A stretch of 64,000 nucleotides of DNA from SZUA-87 sp041687805 (GTDB lineage: Bacteria > Actinomycetota > Acidimicrobiia > Acidimicrobiales > Aldehydirespiratoraceae), in contig JBDNJK010000031.1 of the NCBI GenBank assembly GCA_041687805.1, forward strand, positions 27,995 through 91,994, in the 5' to 3' direction. Position numbers and translations under genes: made by a program. The notes beneath the pieces are model-generated. The model was given only the letters and a program-made list of their open reading frames with translations, ran no database searches and was not told where the DNA came from. Positions 1 through 13,200 of this stretch are shown here, in pieces. Numbering within the stretch: position 1 is the stretch's first letter; every line of letters starts with the position of its first letter.

Positions 1-559
1 TCTTCACCGTCTTCTCAGCCAAGTTCATTCGACCGGCTATCTGTCGATTGGTCAGACCCTCGGAGAGGTGATCCAGCAATCGGCGCTCCTGAGGGCTGAG
101 ATTGTCGAGAGCGGATCCATTCTGCACGCGTGATCCACCAGAGCGCACGCGCTCCAACAATTGGCGGGTGAGAGTTGGGTCAATGAGTGTTCCGCCTCCA
201 GCTACGAGACGAATGGACCTCACCAATTCTCCGCCGTCGGTGCGCTTCAGCAGGAATCCCGACGCATCGGCCCGGATGGCGCTAAGCAATACGTCATCGT
301 TTGAATAGGACGTAAGGATGAGGCACGCGACGTCATCGGTTTGGCCCATGACGCCACTACACACATCGAGGCCATTACCATCCGGGAGCCTGAGGTCCAG
401 CAGGGCAACGTCGGGCTTCATCGCGATGATCTGGCGAAGACCCTCGACGGCTGTTCCCGCCTCGCCAATCACCTCGATGTCTTCCTCGCGATCGAGCACC
501 GCTTTTAGCCCTTCACGAACCAATTCGTGGTCATCCACGAGAAACACTCGAATCATCAT
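1..559 (-). CDS. NarL/LuxR-family response regulator, truncated by the left window edge
   Basis: Reading the minus strand from position 559 gives an open frame that runs off the left edge with no stop. It starts MMIRVFLVDDHELVREGL, a receiver domain with the acidic pair DD and a phospho-acceptor Asp in ALLDLRLPDG. The switch residues Thr (LILTSYS) and Lys (LLKR) follow. A linker leads to the start of a LuxR-type HTH (LSPQERRLLDHLSEGLTNRQ, then EKTVK), where the window ends. A GAGAGGA ribosome site lies just upstream of two adjacent ATG codons (559 and 556). It is clearly paralogous to the regulator at 53843-54514. It probably acts with a histidine kinase outside the window; signal and targets are unknown. 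Confidence 0.93.
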   Translation of the reverse strand, partial: MMIRVFLVDDHELVREGLKAVLDREEDIEVIGEAGTAVEGLRQIIAMKPDVALLDLRLPDGNGLDVCSGVMGQTDDVACLILTSYSNDDVLLSAIRADASGFLLKRTDGGELVRSIRLVAGGGTLIDPTLTRQLLERVRSGGSRVQNGSALDNLSPQERRLLDHLSEGLTNRQIAGRMNLAEKTVK

Positions 560-682
560 CGGATCCTCTCATCTATCGGCCCCATCGTGCCGCCACCACC
601 CCATCGGTCCCATGCCGCCACTTACTTGACCGCCTTGACCCCCGAGTCATCAAATACGAGTTGCGCGGCCCATGCCCGTCAT

Positions 683-698
683 GACATTAGTAAATGTC
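683..698. promoter_or_regulatory. Inverted repeat (6-4-6) in the divergent promoter region 560-753
   Basis: GACATT-AGTA-AATGTC is a perfect 6-bp inverted repeat with a 4-bp centre, between the response regulator (minus) and the SLH-domain gene (plus). A second, weaker dyad (GTGGG...CCCAC, about 702-719) lies beside it. NarL-family regulators bind such short dyads, so autoregulation is conceivable, but no binding consensus is known to me for this protein. Nothing else is recognisable in 560-753. Confidence 0.3.
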
Positions 699-753
699 TA
701 GGTGGGACGATCGGCCCACGCATGAGCTACCGTCAGGCGGAATGTAGAAACCT

Positions 754-1407
754 ATGGGAGGACCATTAACGACCATACGAATCACCAAGCTACGTTTCGG
801 CGCGCTTCTACTCGCCGTAACGCTGCTTGTACCATCCGCAGCGTGGGCAACCCACGTGTTCATCGACGTGCCCGATACATCGCCCTTCGCGGCAGACATC
901 GAATGGGCATCCACGAACGGCATCACATCAGGTCGCGACGGTGTCCATTTCGAACCCGGCATCAACGTGACCCGCCAGGAAAGCGTGGCATTTTTAAAGC
1001 GCTACAACGACAACGTCGCCGCTCCGGCCACCGCCGCGAACACCGCTGCGATTGCCGCACTTCCGTCGGTGATGTGGGCGCGAGTGGCCGCGAACGGAAC
1101 GGTCGAAGCCTCCAGCGGCAGCGTTACCGTGAACCACGCTGGCACCGGGTTTTTCGACGTCACGTTTCCCCAGAACGTCGGGAACTGTGCCATCCAAACC
1201 GCTCTATACATGCGATCTAACGGTTTCGCGCTGGGCCTTATCGGGCTTGCGTACTTGCATGAGGGATTCACCTACGCCAACGACAACGATTCCGTAAACG
1301 ACGGAACTGTTCGCGCCTTTACCGCCACGCACGATTTGACTAGCGCTAGCGGTAACGATTTCGGCGTCAATATCGATCTGCCGTTCACAATCACCGCCAA
1401 CTGCTAA
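754..1407 (+). CDS. Secreted protein with one N-terminal S-layer homology (SLH) domain
   Basis: The 217 aa product has a basic N-terminus and a hydrophobic stretch (GALLLAVTLLVPSAAWA) that reads as a Sec signal peptide cut after AWA, so it should be exported. Residues about 34-86 match an SLH module: VFIDVPDTSPFAADIEW, a GITSG turn, then VTRQESVAFLKRY. The remaining ~120 residues are Ala/Gly/Thr/Asn-rich and unrecognised. One SLH copy is fewer than the usual three, so anchoring by itself is uncertain. The start is not secure: the ATG at 754 has no good ribosome site, while GGGAGGA lies just inside the frame (757-763). The gene ends at a strong terminator. Confidence 0.8.
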   Translation: MGGPLTTIRITKLRFGALLLAVTLLVPSAAWATHVFIDVPDTSPFAADIEWASTNGITSGRDGVHFEPGINVTRQESVAFLKRYNDNVAAPATAANTAAIAALPSVMWARVAANGTVEASSGSVTVNHAGTGFFDVTFPQNVGNCAIQTALYMRSNGFALGLIGLAYLHEGFTYANDNDSVNDGTVRAFTATHDLTSASGNDFGVNIDLPFTITANC

Positions 1408-1430
1408 CACTGCAGGACCCCGCACGCGGA

Positions 1431-1461
1431 AGAGCCCCGGACTTTCGTCCGGGGCTCTTTT
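1431..1461. terminator. Intrinsic terminator between convergent SLH gene and rpsJ
   Basis: A perfect 12-bp stem (AGAGCCCCGGAC / GTCCGGGGCTCT) closes a TTTC loop and is followed by TTTT on the plus strand. On the minus strand the loop reads GAAA, a stable tetraloop, but the downstream T-run is weak. It certainly suits the SLH gene and may also end the leftward operon after rpsJ. Confidence 0.9.
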
Positions 1462-1510
1462 CATGTGCAAGCACATTCGGCGTCGCTGCGCCGTTCAATG
1501 ATCTTCGATC

Positions 1511-1831
1511 TCAACTCTGCTGGATCTTAATTTCGATGTCGACTCCGGCCGGCAGGTCGAGCCGTTGCAACGAATCGACCGTCTTGGGAGTGGGATCGAG
1601 GATGTCGAGCAGACGCTTGTGAATGCGCATCTCGAAGTGCTCTCTCGAGTCCTTGTCCTTGAACGGGCCCTTCACGACCGTGAAGCGATGCTTCTCGGTC
1701 GGCAACGGGATCGGTCCCGACATGGTGGCGTTCGTCCGCTTCACCGTCTCGACAATCTTCTTCGTCGACTGATCGATGATCTCGTGGTCGTAGGCCTTCA
1801 GCCGGATCCGGATCTTCTGCCCTGTAGCCAT
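1511..1831 (-). CDS. rpsJ: 30S ribosomal protein S10
   Basis: 106 aa, the usual S10 length. The family is recognisable from IRIRLKAYDHEIIDQS at the N-terminus, PIPLPTEKHRFTVV in the middle and EMRIHKRLLDILDPT near the end. S10 sits in the 30S head and also binds NusB in antitermination complexes. It lies 8 bp downstream of tuf and is the last gene of the leftward operon. In many bacteria rpsJ instead heads the S10 operon (rplC, rplD and so on). Here it is followed by a terminator and a convergent unrelated gene. Confidence 0.98.
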   Translation of the reverse strand: MATGQKIRIRLKAYDHEIIDQSTKKIVETVKRTNATMSGPIPLPTEKHRFTVVKGPFKDKDSREHFEMRIHKRLLDILDPTPKTVDSLQRLDLPAGVDIEIKIQQS

Positions 1832-1839
1832 TGTCAGCC

Positions 1840-3027
1840 TTACTTAGTGATCTTGGTGACAGAACCAGCGCCAACGGTGCGCCCACCCTCACGGATGGCG
1901 AAACGAAGACCCTCGTCCATGGCGATCGGGTGGATCAGCTCCACGTGCATCGTGGTGTTGTCGCCAGGCATGCACATCTCGGTGCCTTCAGGCAAGGTGA
2001 TGTTGCCGGTGACATCAGTGGTGCGGAAGTAGAACTGCGGGCGATAGTTGGAGAAGAACGGCTTGTGACGGCCACCCTCGTCCTTGCTCAGCACGTAGAC
2101 CTGTGCTTCGAAGTCGGTGTGGGGGGTGATGCTGCCGGGCTTGGCCAGCACCTGGCCACGCTGGACCTCGTCCTTGTCGATGCCACGCAGAAGCGCGCCG
2201 ATGTTGTCGCCAGCGCGACCCTCATCGAGAAGCTTGCGGAACATCTCCACGGCGGTGCAGACGGTCTTGGACGTGTCCTTGATACCCACGATTTCCAGCT
2301 CGTCGCCAGTGTGAACGATGCCCTGTTCGACACGACCGGTGACAACGGTGCCGCGACCGGTGATCGAGAAGACATCTTCGATCGGCATGAGGAAGGGCTT
2401 GTCGACATCACGCTCGGGAGTCGGGATGTATTCGTCGACCTTCTCCATGAGCTCCAAGATGCCGGCTGCCGCATCGGCGTCGCCTTCGAGAGCCTTGAGA
2501 GCGGACACACGAATGATCGGCGTGTCGTCGCCCGGAAAGTCGTACTCGTCGAGCAGTTCGCGGACTTCCATGTCGACCAATTCGAGAAGTTCCTCGTCGT
2601 CGACCATGTCAACCTTGTTGAGCGCAACAACGATCTTCGGCACGCCAACCTGACGGGCAAGCAGCACGTGCTCACGAGTCTGAGGCATGGGACCATCGGC
2701 TGCGGACACAACAAGAATGGCACCGTCGACCTGGGCCGCACCGGTGATCATGTTCTTGATGTAGTCGGCGTGCCCGGGCATGTCGACGTGCGCGTAATGA
2801 CGATTGGGTGTCTCGTACTCGACGTGAGACACGTTGATGGTGATGCCGCGTTCACGCTCTTCGGGAGCGTTGTCGATGTTGGCGAATTCGGTGAAGGACG
2901 TGCCTTCGACCTTTTCGGACAGCACCTTGGTGATTGCGGCGGTCAGTGTGGTTTTGCCGTGGTCGATATGGCCCATGGTGCCCACATTTACGTGGGGCTT
3001 CGACCTATCGAAATGCTCCTTGCCCAT
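1840..3027 (-). CDS. tuf: Elongation factor Tu
   Basis: 395 aa GTPase that delivers aminoacyl-tRNA to the ribosome. All GTPase motifs are present: GHIDHGKTT (P-loop), the DMPGHADYIKNM switch II, NKVDMVDD (guanine specificity) and SALKALEG. Domain 2 carries GRGTVVTGRVEQG, and domain 3 ends with the usual basic GGRTVGAGSVTKI. A GAGGAAA ribosome site precedes the ATG. The gene lies between fusA and rpsJ in the str operon order. Confidence 0.99.
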   Translation of the reverse strand: MGKEHFDRSKPHVNVGTMGHIDHGKTTLTAAITKVLSEKVEGTSFTEFANIDNAPEERERGITINVSHVEYETPNRHYAHVDMPGHADYIKNMITGAAQVDGAILVVSAADGPMPQTREHVLLARQVGVPKIVVALNKVDMVDDEELLELVDMEVRELLDEYDFPGDDTPIIRVSALKALEGDADAAAGILELMEKVDEYIPTPERDVDKPFLMPIEDVFSITGRGTVVTGRVEQGIVHTGDELEIVGIKDTSKTVCTAVEMFRKLLDEGRAGDNIGALLRGIDKDEVQRGQVLAKPGSITPHTDFEAQVYVLSKDEGGRHKPFFSNYRPQFYFRTTDVTGNITLPEGTEMCMPGDNTTMHVELIHPIAMDEGLRFAIREGGRTVGAGSVTKITK

Positions 3028-3068
3028 TGCTTTTCCTCGTTAGCTTCTTGTGTGAGACCGATTGACGA

Positions 3069-5153
3069 TCATTCGCCGCGTACGCGGGCGACGATTTCTG
3101 TTTGGACATTTGCTGGGGTGGGCTGGTACGAATCAAATTGCATCGTATAGGTGGCCCGTCCCTGTGTGCGTGAACGCAGATCGGTACTGTATCCGAACAT
3201 CTCGGATAGTGGCACCAATGCGTCCACGACTTGGTTGTTGCCTCGCTGCTCGGTGCCTTGCACCTGACCGCGACGGGAGTTCATGTCGCCGACGACATCG
3301 CCCAGATAGCCGTCGGGGGTGACAACTTCGACAGCCATTACCGGCTCAAGAAGAACCGGCTTGGCCTTCGGAGCGATATCGCGGAACCATGCGTTACCGG
3401 CGATCTTGAAAGCCATTTCCGACGAGTCGACGTCGTGAGTCTTGCCGTCGGTGAGAGTGACCTTCACGTCGACCGTGGGGAAACCTGCGAGCACACCGTT
3501 GCTCATGGCTTCCCTCACACCTTCACCCACCGGCTTGATGTATTCCTTGGGAATCGACCCACCGGTAATCTTGCTCTCGAATTCGTAGCCTTTGCCTGGA
3601 TTCGGCTCGATGGTGGCGCTGATAACGGCGAACTGTCCGGTGCCACCCGTCTGCTTCTTGTGGGTGTAGGTGTATCCCTCGATCGTCTTGGTGATGGTCT
3701 CGCGGTAGGCAACCTGTGGCTTGCCCACGGTGGCCTCGACCTTGAATTCACGCCTCATTCGGTCGACGAGCACGTCGAGATGCAACTCGCCCATGCCGGC
3801 AATGATGGTCTGTGCAGTCTCTTCGTCGGTGCGGACCTGGAAGGTGGGATCCTCCTCAGCCAGACGCGTCAAGGCGACGCCCATCTTCTCTTGGTCGGAC
3901 TTCGTCTTCGGCTCGACCGCAACGTGGATGACCGGATCGGGGAAGTCGAGATTCTCCAACGTGATCGGATTGGACGGATCACACAGGGTGTCGCCGGTGC
4001 GGGTGTTCTTGATACCGATGCCAGCGGCGATGTCGCCGGTGAAAACCGCGTCCTTGTCGACACGATCGTTGGCGTGCATCTCGAGAATGCGGCCCATTCG
4101 GTCCTTGTTGAAGGTGCGAGTGTTGAGAACCGGGCTGCCCTTGTCGAGATGACCGCTGTAGACGCGGAAGAAGGTGAGTCGGCCGACATGGGGGTCGGTG
4201 GCGATCTTGAATGCGAGAGCTGCGAACGGCTCACTGTCGTCGGCCTTGCGCTCAAGCTCGGCGCCGGTCTTGGGATCGACGCCCTTCACAGGCGGAACAT
4301 CAAGGGGAGAAGGAAGGAAATCGACCACGGCGTCGAGCAGCGGCTGAACGCCCTTGTTCTTGAACGCTGAGCCATTCAGAACCGGCACCAGCTCACCTGC
4401 GAGCGTTCCCTTACGAATGGCAGCCTTGAGCTGACCATCGGAAACCTCTTCATCTTCGAGAACCTTGATCATCAGGTCTTCGTCGTAGTCGGCCGCGACT
4501 TCCAGCAACTCCGCACGGTAGAGCTCGGCATCGTCGGCCAAGTCGGCCGGAATATCGACCTCGTCCCAGCTTGCACCGAGATCCTCGCTGTGCCAGATCA
4601 AGGCCTTCATCTTGACCAGATCGATGACGCCCTTGTAGTCGGCTTCCGCACCGATCGGTAGCTGCATGACAGCCACACGGTCAGTTAGGCGTTCCTTGAT
4701 GGTGTCGAGAACGTAGTAGAAGTCGGCACCGGTGCGGTCCATCTTGTTGATGAAGCACATTCGTGGCACCGAATAGCGATCGGCCTGACGCCACACCGTC
4801 TCGGTCTGGGGTTCGACGCCGGCGACGCCGTCGAACACAGCAACTGCGCCATCGAGCACACGCAGCGAGCGCTCCACCTCGACGGTGAAGTCGACGTGGC
4901 CGGGGGTGTCGATGATGTTGATGCGGTGATCCTTCCAAATGCAGTGGGTGGCAGCCGAGGTGATGGTGATGCCACGCTCCTGCTCCTGCTCCATCCAGTC
5001 CATCGTGGCTGCGCCATCGTGGACCTCACCGATTTTGTATGACCGGCCGGTGTAGTAGAGAATCCGCTCGGTGGTCGTGGTCTTGCCCGCATCGATGTGG
5101 GCCATGATCCCGATGTTGCGGGTTCGCTGGAGGGGGTAGCGCTTCTCGGCCAT
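3069..5153 (-). CDS. fusA: Elongation factor G
   Basis: 694 aa from the ATG at 5153 (MAEKRYPLQRTRNIGI), preceded by AAGGAAA. The open frame extends further upstream to 5219, but that extension is not EF-G-like. The protein has the translocase GTPase motifs AHIDAGKTTTTER, DTPGHVDFT and NKMDRTGAD, then the EF-G-specific domains III-V ending in RSRTQGRATYTMQF. It drives tRNA-mRNA translocation and, with RRF, ribosome recycling. It follows rpsG by about 135 bp, a gap that contains a small hairpin. Confidence 0.99.
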   Translation of the reverse strand: MAEKRYPLQRTRNIGIMAHIDAGKTTTTERILYYTGRSYKIGEVHDGAATMDWMEQEQERGITITSAATHCIWKDHRINIIDTPGHVDFTVEVERSLRVLDGAVAVFDGVAGVEPQTETVWRQADRYSVPRMCFINKMDRTGADFYYVLDTIKERLTDRVAVMQLPIGAEADYKGVIDLVKMKALIWHSEDLGASWDEVDIPADLADDAELYRAELLEVAADYDEDLMIKVLEDEEVSDGQLKAAIRKGTLAGELVPVLNGSAFKNKGVQPLLDAVVDFLPSPLDVPPVKGVDPKTGAELERKADDSEPFAALAFKIATDPHVGRLTFFRVYSGHLDKGSPVLNTRTFNKDRMGRILEMHANDRVDKDAVFTGDIAAGIGIKNTRTGDTLCDPSNPITLENLDFPDPVIHVAVEPKTKSDQEKMGVALTRLAEEDPTFQVRTDEETAQTIIAGMGELHLDVLVDRMRREFKVEATVGKPQVAYRETITKTIEGYTYTHKKQTGGTGQFAVISATIEPNPGKGYEFESKITGGSIPKEYIKPVGEGVREAMSNGVLAGFPTVDVKVTLTDGKTHDVDSSEMAFKIAGNAWFRDIAPKAKPVLLEPVMAVEVVTPDGYLGDVVGDMNSRRGQVQGTEQRGNNQVVDALVPLSEMFGYSTDLRSRTQGRATYTMQFDSYQPTPANVQTEIVARVRGE

Positions 5154-5219
5154 GTTGATTTCCTTGGGTTGCGCCACTGCGGCGCCTTGCTTGAGATGTT
5201 TGGGAGGCGGACACACCAC

Positions 5220-5240
5220 GACCGGGCATAGTGCCCGGTC
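5220..5240. other. Intercistronic hairpin between rpsG and fusA
   Basis: A perfect 9-bp inverted repeat, GACCGGGCA / TGCCCGGTC, with a 3-nt loop lies in the rpsG-fusA gap. No T-tract follows on the minus strand, so it is more likely an RNA processing, stability or attenuation element than a full terminator. Confidence 0.45.
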
Positions 5241-5288
5241 GCAGATTTCTTTAGATGTAGTTTGACGAAAGCGCGGGTTGGCCAGCTG

Positions 5289-5759
5289 CTACCAGCGGTA
5301 GTGAGCGAAGGCCTTATTGGCATCCGCCATCTTCTGAAGATCTTCACGGCGCTTCACAGAACCGCCGATGCCGTTGCTGGCATCAAGGATCTCGTTGGCC
5401 AAACGTTCGGCCATGGTGCGCTCGCGACGGTCGCGGGAGTAGCTCACGAGCCAACGCACGGCAAGGGTGGTGGCACGGCGAGGACGAACCTCGACCGGGA
5501 CCTGGTAGGTGGCGCCGCCAACACGACGGCTGCGAACCTCGAGCTGCGGACGAACATTGTCGACTGCTCGCTTGAGAGCACTCACAGGCTCGGTGCCGGT
5601 CTTGGTCTCGACGATTGAAAGAGCGTCGTAAACGATGCGCTCAGCAAGGCTTCGCTTGCCACGTTGGAGGACCTTGTTGATGAACTGGGTTACCAGAACC
5701 GAATTGTGAATCGGATCGGGGCGAAGTTCGCGGCGTTGGGCCGGACCTTTACGAGGCAC
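5289..5759 (-). CDS. rpsG: 30S ribosomal protein S7
   Basis: 156 aa when started at the GTG at 5759 (MPRKGPAQRRELRPDP), the standard S7 length. The upstream open frame to 5858 overlaps rpsL and is not S7-like. Recognisable blocks are LVTQFINKVLQRGKRSLAE, VRPQLEVRSRRVGGATYQ and the C-terminal KRREDLQKMADANKAFAHY. S7 nucleates assembly of the 30S head. Only one base separates the rpsL stop from this GTG, which suggests translational coupling. Confidence 0.98.
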   Translation of the reverse strand: MPRKGPAQRRELRPDPIHNSVLVTQFINKVLQRGKRSLAERIVYDALSIVETKTGTEPVSALKRAVDNVRPQLEVRSRRVGGATYQVPVEVRPRRATTLAVRWLVSYSRDRRERTMAERLANEILDASNGIGGSVKRREDLQKMADANKAFAHYRW

Positions 5760-5760
5760 G

Positions 5761-6132
5761 TCAGCCTTCCTTCTTGGCGCCGTAACGACTACGGGCCTGC
5801 TTGCGATCTCGCACTGCGGAAGTATCAAGCGTGCCACGAACGATCTTGTATCGGACACCAGGAAGATCCTTCACACGGCCACCGCGCACCAGCACGATGG
5901 AGTGCTCCTGGAGATTGTGACCCTCTCCCGGAATGTAGGCAGTGATCTCCACGCCGCTGGTGAGGCGCACACGGGCGACCTTACGCAAAGCGGAGTTCGG
6001 CTTCTTGGGGGTGGCCGTATAGACACGAGTGCACACACCGCGACGCTGTGGGGCGCCCTTCAGAGCGGGGGTTGCCTCCTTGCGTCGCTTCGACTGACGG
6101 CCCTTGCGGACCAACTGCTGGATTGTGGGCAC
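5761..6132 (-). CDS. rpsL: 30S ribosomal protein S12
   Basis: 123 aa with the S12 signatures TATPKKPNSALRKVARVRLT and PGEGHNLQEHS, followed by VLVRGGRVKDLPGVRY. Both loops face the decoding centre. The lysines where streptomycin-resistance changes arise in other species (KKPNS and GRVKDLPG) are unaltered. It is the first gene of the str block, 145 bp downstream of rpoC; the gap shows no clear terminator. Confidence 0.99.
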   Translation of the reverse strand: MPTIQQLVRKGRQSKRRKEATPALKGAPQRRGVCTRVYTATPKKPNSALRKVARVRLTSGVEITAYIPGEGHNLQEHSIVLVRGGRVKDLPGVRYKIVRGTLDTSAVRDRKQARSRYGAKKEG

Positions 6133-6277
6133 TGAAAATTCCTTAGGTTAGATCTCGAATTAGGCACGGCGGCGCGCACACACAGTCGCGCGAAATGGCC
6201 GGCGGAGAAGCATACGAGCGGCTAAGCAGAACCTCAACCCTCAGTAACGAGGATCGCAAGCTCTACCAAGCACGTCG

Positions 6278-10210
<3,933 letters not shown>

Positions 10211-10240
10211 TTTGTTCCTAGTCCTTCGTCGTCGCCGGTA

Positions 10241-13200
10241 TCAGGCGCGAGCCGCACGTGCGGCGGCGCGGGCTGCGTCTTCTTCGTCACTTCCACGTTC
10301 GGGGCGTTGCAAATCGATTCCCAGCTCGGCCACGGTGCGGAAGGTCTCTTCGTCGAGCTCACGCATTTCGATCTCTTGACCGTCGTGTGAGAGAACCTCA
10401 ACGTTGATGCAAAGAGCCTGCATTTCCTTGATGAGAACCTTGAAGCTCTCAGGGATGCCGGGCTCTGGAATGTTTTCACCCTTGACGATCGACTCATAGA
10501 CCTTGACTCGGCCGAGCACATCGTCGGATTTGATCGTGAGCAGCTCCTGCAGGCAGTAGGCGGCTCCGTATGCCTCAAGCGCCCAAACCTCCATCTCGCC
10601 AAATCGCTGGCCACCGAACTGCGCCTTACCACCTAGCGGCTGCTGGGTGATCATGGAGTAGGGGCCGGTGGAACGAGCGTGGATCTTGTCGTCGACCAAA
10701 TGGTGGAGCTTGAGGATGTAGACGTACCCGGTCATCACCGCGTTGTCGTATGGCTCCCCAGTGGCACCGTCGAAGAGAACCTGCTTGCCGTTGGCCTGAA
10801 TCAGGCGCGTCTCACCATCGGCGCTCTCGGGGTTGATGTTTTGGAGGATGTCGACGATCACCGGCTTGTCTCCGGCCAGATCGTGCTCATCCCACTTTGC
10901 TCCGTCGAACACAGGTGTGGCCACGTAAGTGGACGGCGTGGTGGTGGGCCGAGTCTTACGTTCGGTGCCACTCACCGGAGGTACGCCGACCTTGTTGCCG
11001 TCGAGATCCCAGCCCCATCTGGCGCAGTAACCAAGATGAGCCTCGAGCACCTGCCCGATGTTCATACGTGACGGCACACCCAACGGATTCAAGATGATGT
11101 CGACCTGCTGGCCATCAGCGTTATAGGGCATGTCTTCTATCGGAACGATCCGAGAAATGACGCCCTTGTTGCCGTGGCGACCGGCGAGCTTGTCGCCCAC
11201 ACTGATCTTGCGCTTCTGGGCGACGTAAACCCGCACGAGTTGGTTGACACCTGGCGTTAGCTCGTGGGAGTCCTCGCGGTCGAAGACCTTCACGTCGATG
11301 ACCTTGCCGGTCTCGCCGTGAGGGACCTTCATGGAAGTGTCGCGAACCTCGCGAGCCTTCTCACCGAAGATGGCACGCAGCAAACGCTCCTCGGGAGTGA
11401 GTTCGGTCTCGCCCTTGGGGGTGACCTTGCCAACCAGAACATCGCCCGGTCCGACTTCAGCACCAACACGAATGATGCCACGCTCGTCGAGATCGGCGAG
11501 AATTTCCTCACTCAGATTGGGAATGTCGCGGGTGATCTCTTCAGGACCCAACTTCGTGTCGCGGGCATCGACTTCGTGCTCCTTGATGTGGATCGACGTG
11601 AGAACGTCGTCCTTGACAAGGCGCTCCGAAAGAATGATCGCATCCTCGAAGTTGTAGCCATGCCAAGGCATGAAGGCCACCATAAGGTTTTTCCCGAGGG
11701 CCAACTCTCCGCCATCGGTGGACGGGCCATCGGCGAGGACATCGCCCTTCTTGACCTTTTCGCCCTCGCTCACACGAGGCTTCTGGGTGATGCAAGTGTC
11801 TTGATTTGATCGCTCGAACTTGTGGAACTTGATTGCCTTGGTGCCGAGCTTCTTGTAGTCGATCACAATGTGATCGGCATCGAGTTCCAAAACCGTGCCA
11901 TCGTCTTCGGCGGCGAGCATGTCGGCAGCGTCGAAAGCACAACGCTCCTCAATGCCAGTGCCCACGTAGCCGGCTTCGGCTCTGAGCAACGGCACAGCTT
12001 GACGCTGCATGTTGGCACCCATGAGCGCGCGGTTTGCGTCGTCGTGCTCAAGGAACGGAATGAGTGCGGTGGCTACAGAAATGATCTGCTTCGGCGAAAT
12101 GTCCATCATCTGGACTTCTGCGGGCGGCACCGAAGAGATCTCGGTGGTAGCGCCGAAGAACACTTCTTGCTCCAACTGGAGCCTGAGATCGCGCAACGAT
12201 GCGGCCTGAGGTGATCGGCGCACAAGCACACGATCGTCAAGTAGACAGCCATGTTCGTCCATGCGAGCGTTGGCCTGGGCGACCACGAACTCCTCTTCCT
12301 CATCGGCTGTGAGGTAGACGATCTCGTGGGTGGCCACACCGTCGACAACCTTGCGGTATGGCGACTCGATGAACCCGAAAAGGTTGACCTGGGCGTAGCT
12401 GGCCAGACCGCCGATCAGGCCGATGTTGGGACCTTCAGGCGTCTCAATCGGACACATGCGGCCGTAGTGGGAGAAGTGAACGTCACGGACTTCGAAGCCG
12501 GCCCGCTCACGACTGAGACCACCCGGGCCGAGTGCCGAAAGGCGACGACGGTGGGTGAGGCCCGAAAGCGGGTTGACCTGGTCCATGAACTGCGACAGCT
12601 GCGAAGTGCCGAAGAACTCCTTGATGGCCGCCACAACAGGGCGAATGTTGATGAGCGTCTGAGGGGTGATCGCCTCGACATCTTGGGTGGTCATGCGCTC
12701 ACGCACAACACGTTCCATGCGACTGAGGCCGATACGAACCTGATTCTGGATCAACTCTCCAACGCTACGAATACGGCGATTGGCGAAATGGTCCTGATCG
12801 TCGAGGCGGTATCCAGGCTCGGCTTTTGCCAAGTTGAGCAGGTAAGTGGTGGCCGCGAGCATTTCGCACTGGGCCAGCACCGGCGAGTCGAGATCGGGGC
12901 GATCGAGTTCGAGGCCGAACTGATTCTCAAGGAAATCGAGTTCCGGGCCCAGCTTGCGGTTGAGCTTGTGGCGTCCGACGCGGCTGAGGTCGTAGCGGCG
13001 CGGCTCAAAGAAAGCATTGCGGAAATAGGAACGAGCCGACTCGACCGTGGGCGGTTCGCCCGGACGTGCACGCTTGTAGATCTCGAGCAGAGCCTCTTCT
13101 TGAGTCGGGGCAAGCTCTTTGTCTTTCTCCCACTGGCCCTCGAGGAAGTCGAAGTACTCGACGAAACGCTCAAGGAATCCGGGATGGCTGACCTCGTCGT

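Noticed and set aside
5220..5240. Full transcription terminator between rpsG and fusA
   Set aside because: The stem is good but no T-tract follows and the str operon genes are normally co-transcribed.
12541..12620. Rifampicin-resistance changes in rpoB
   Set aside because: Only V after DQ and K-to-R at THRRR differ from E. coli. The Asp, His and Ser positions that usually give resistance are unchanged.
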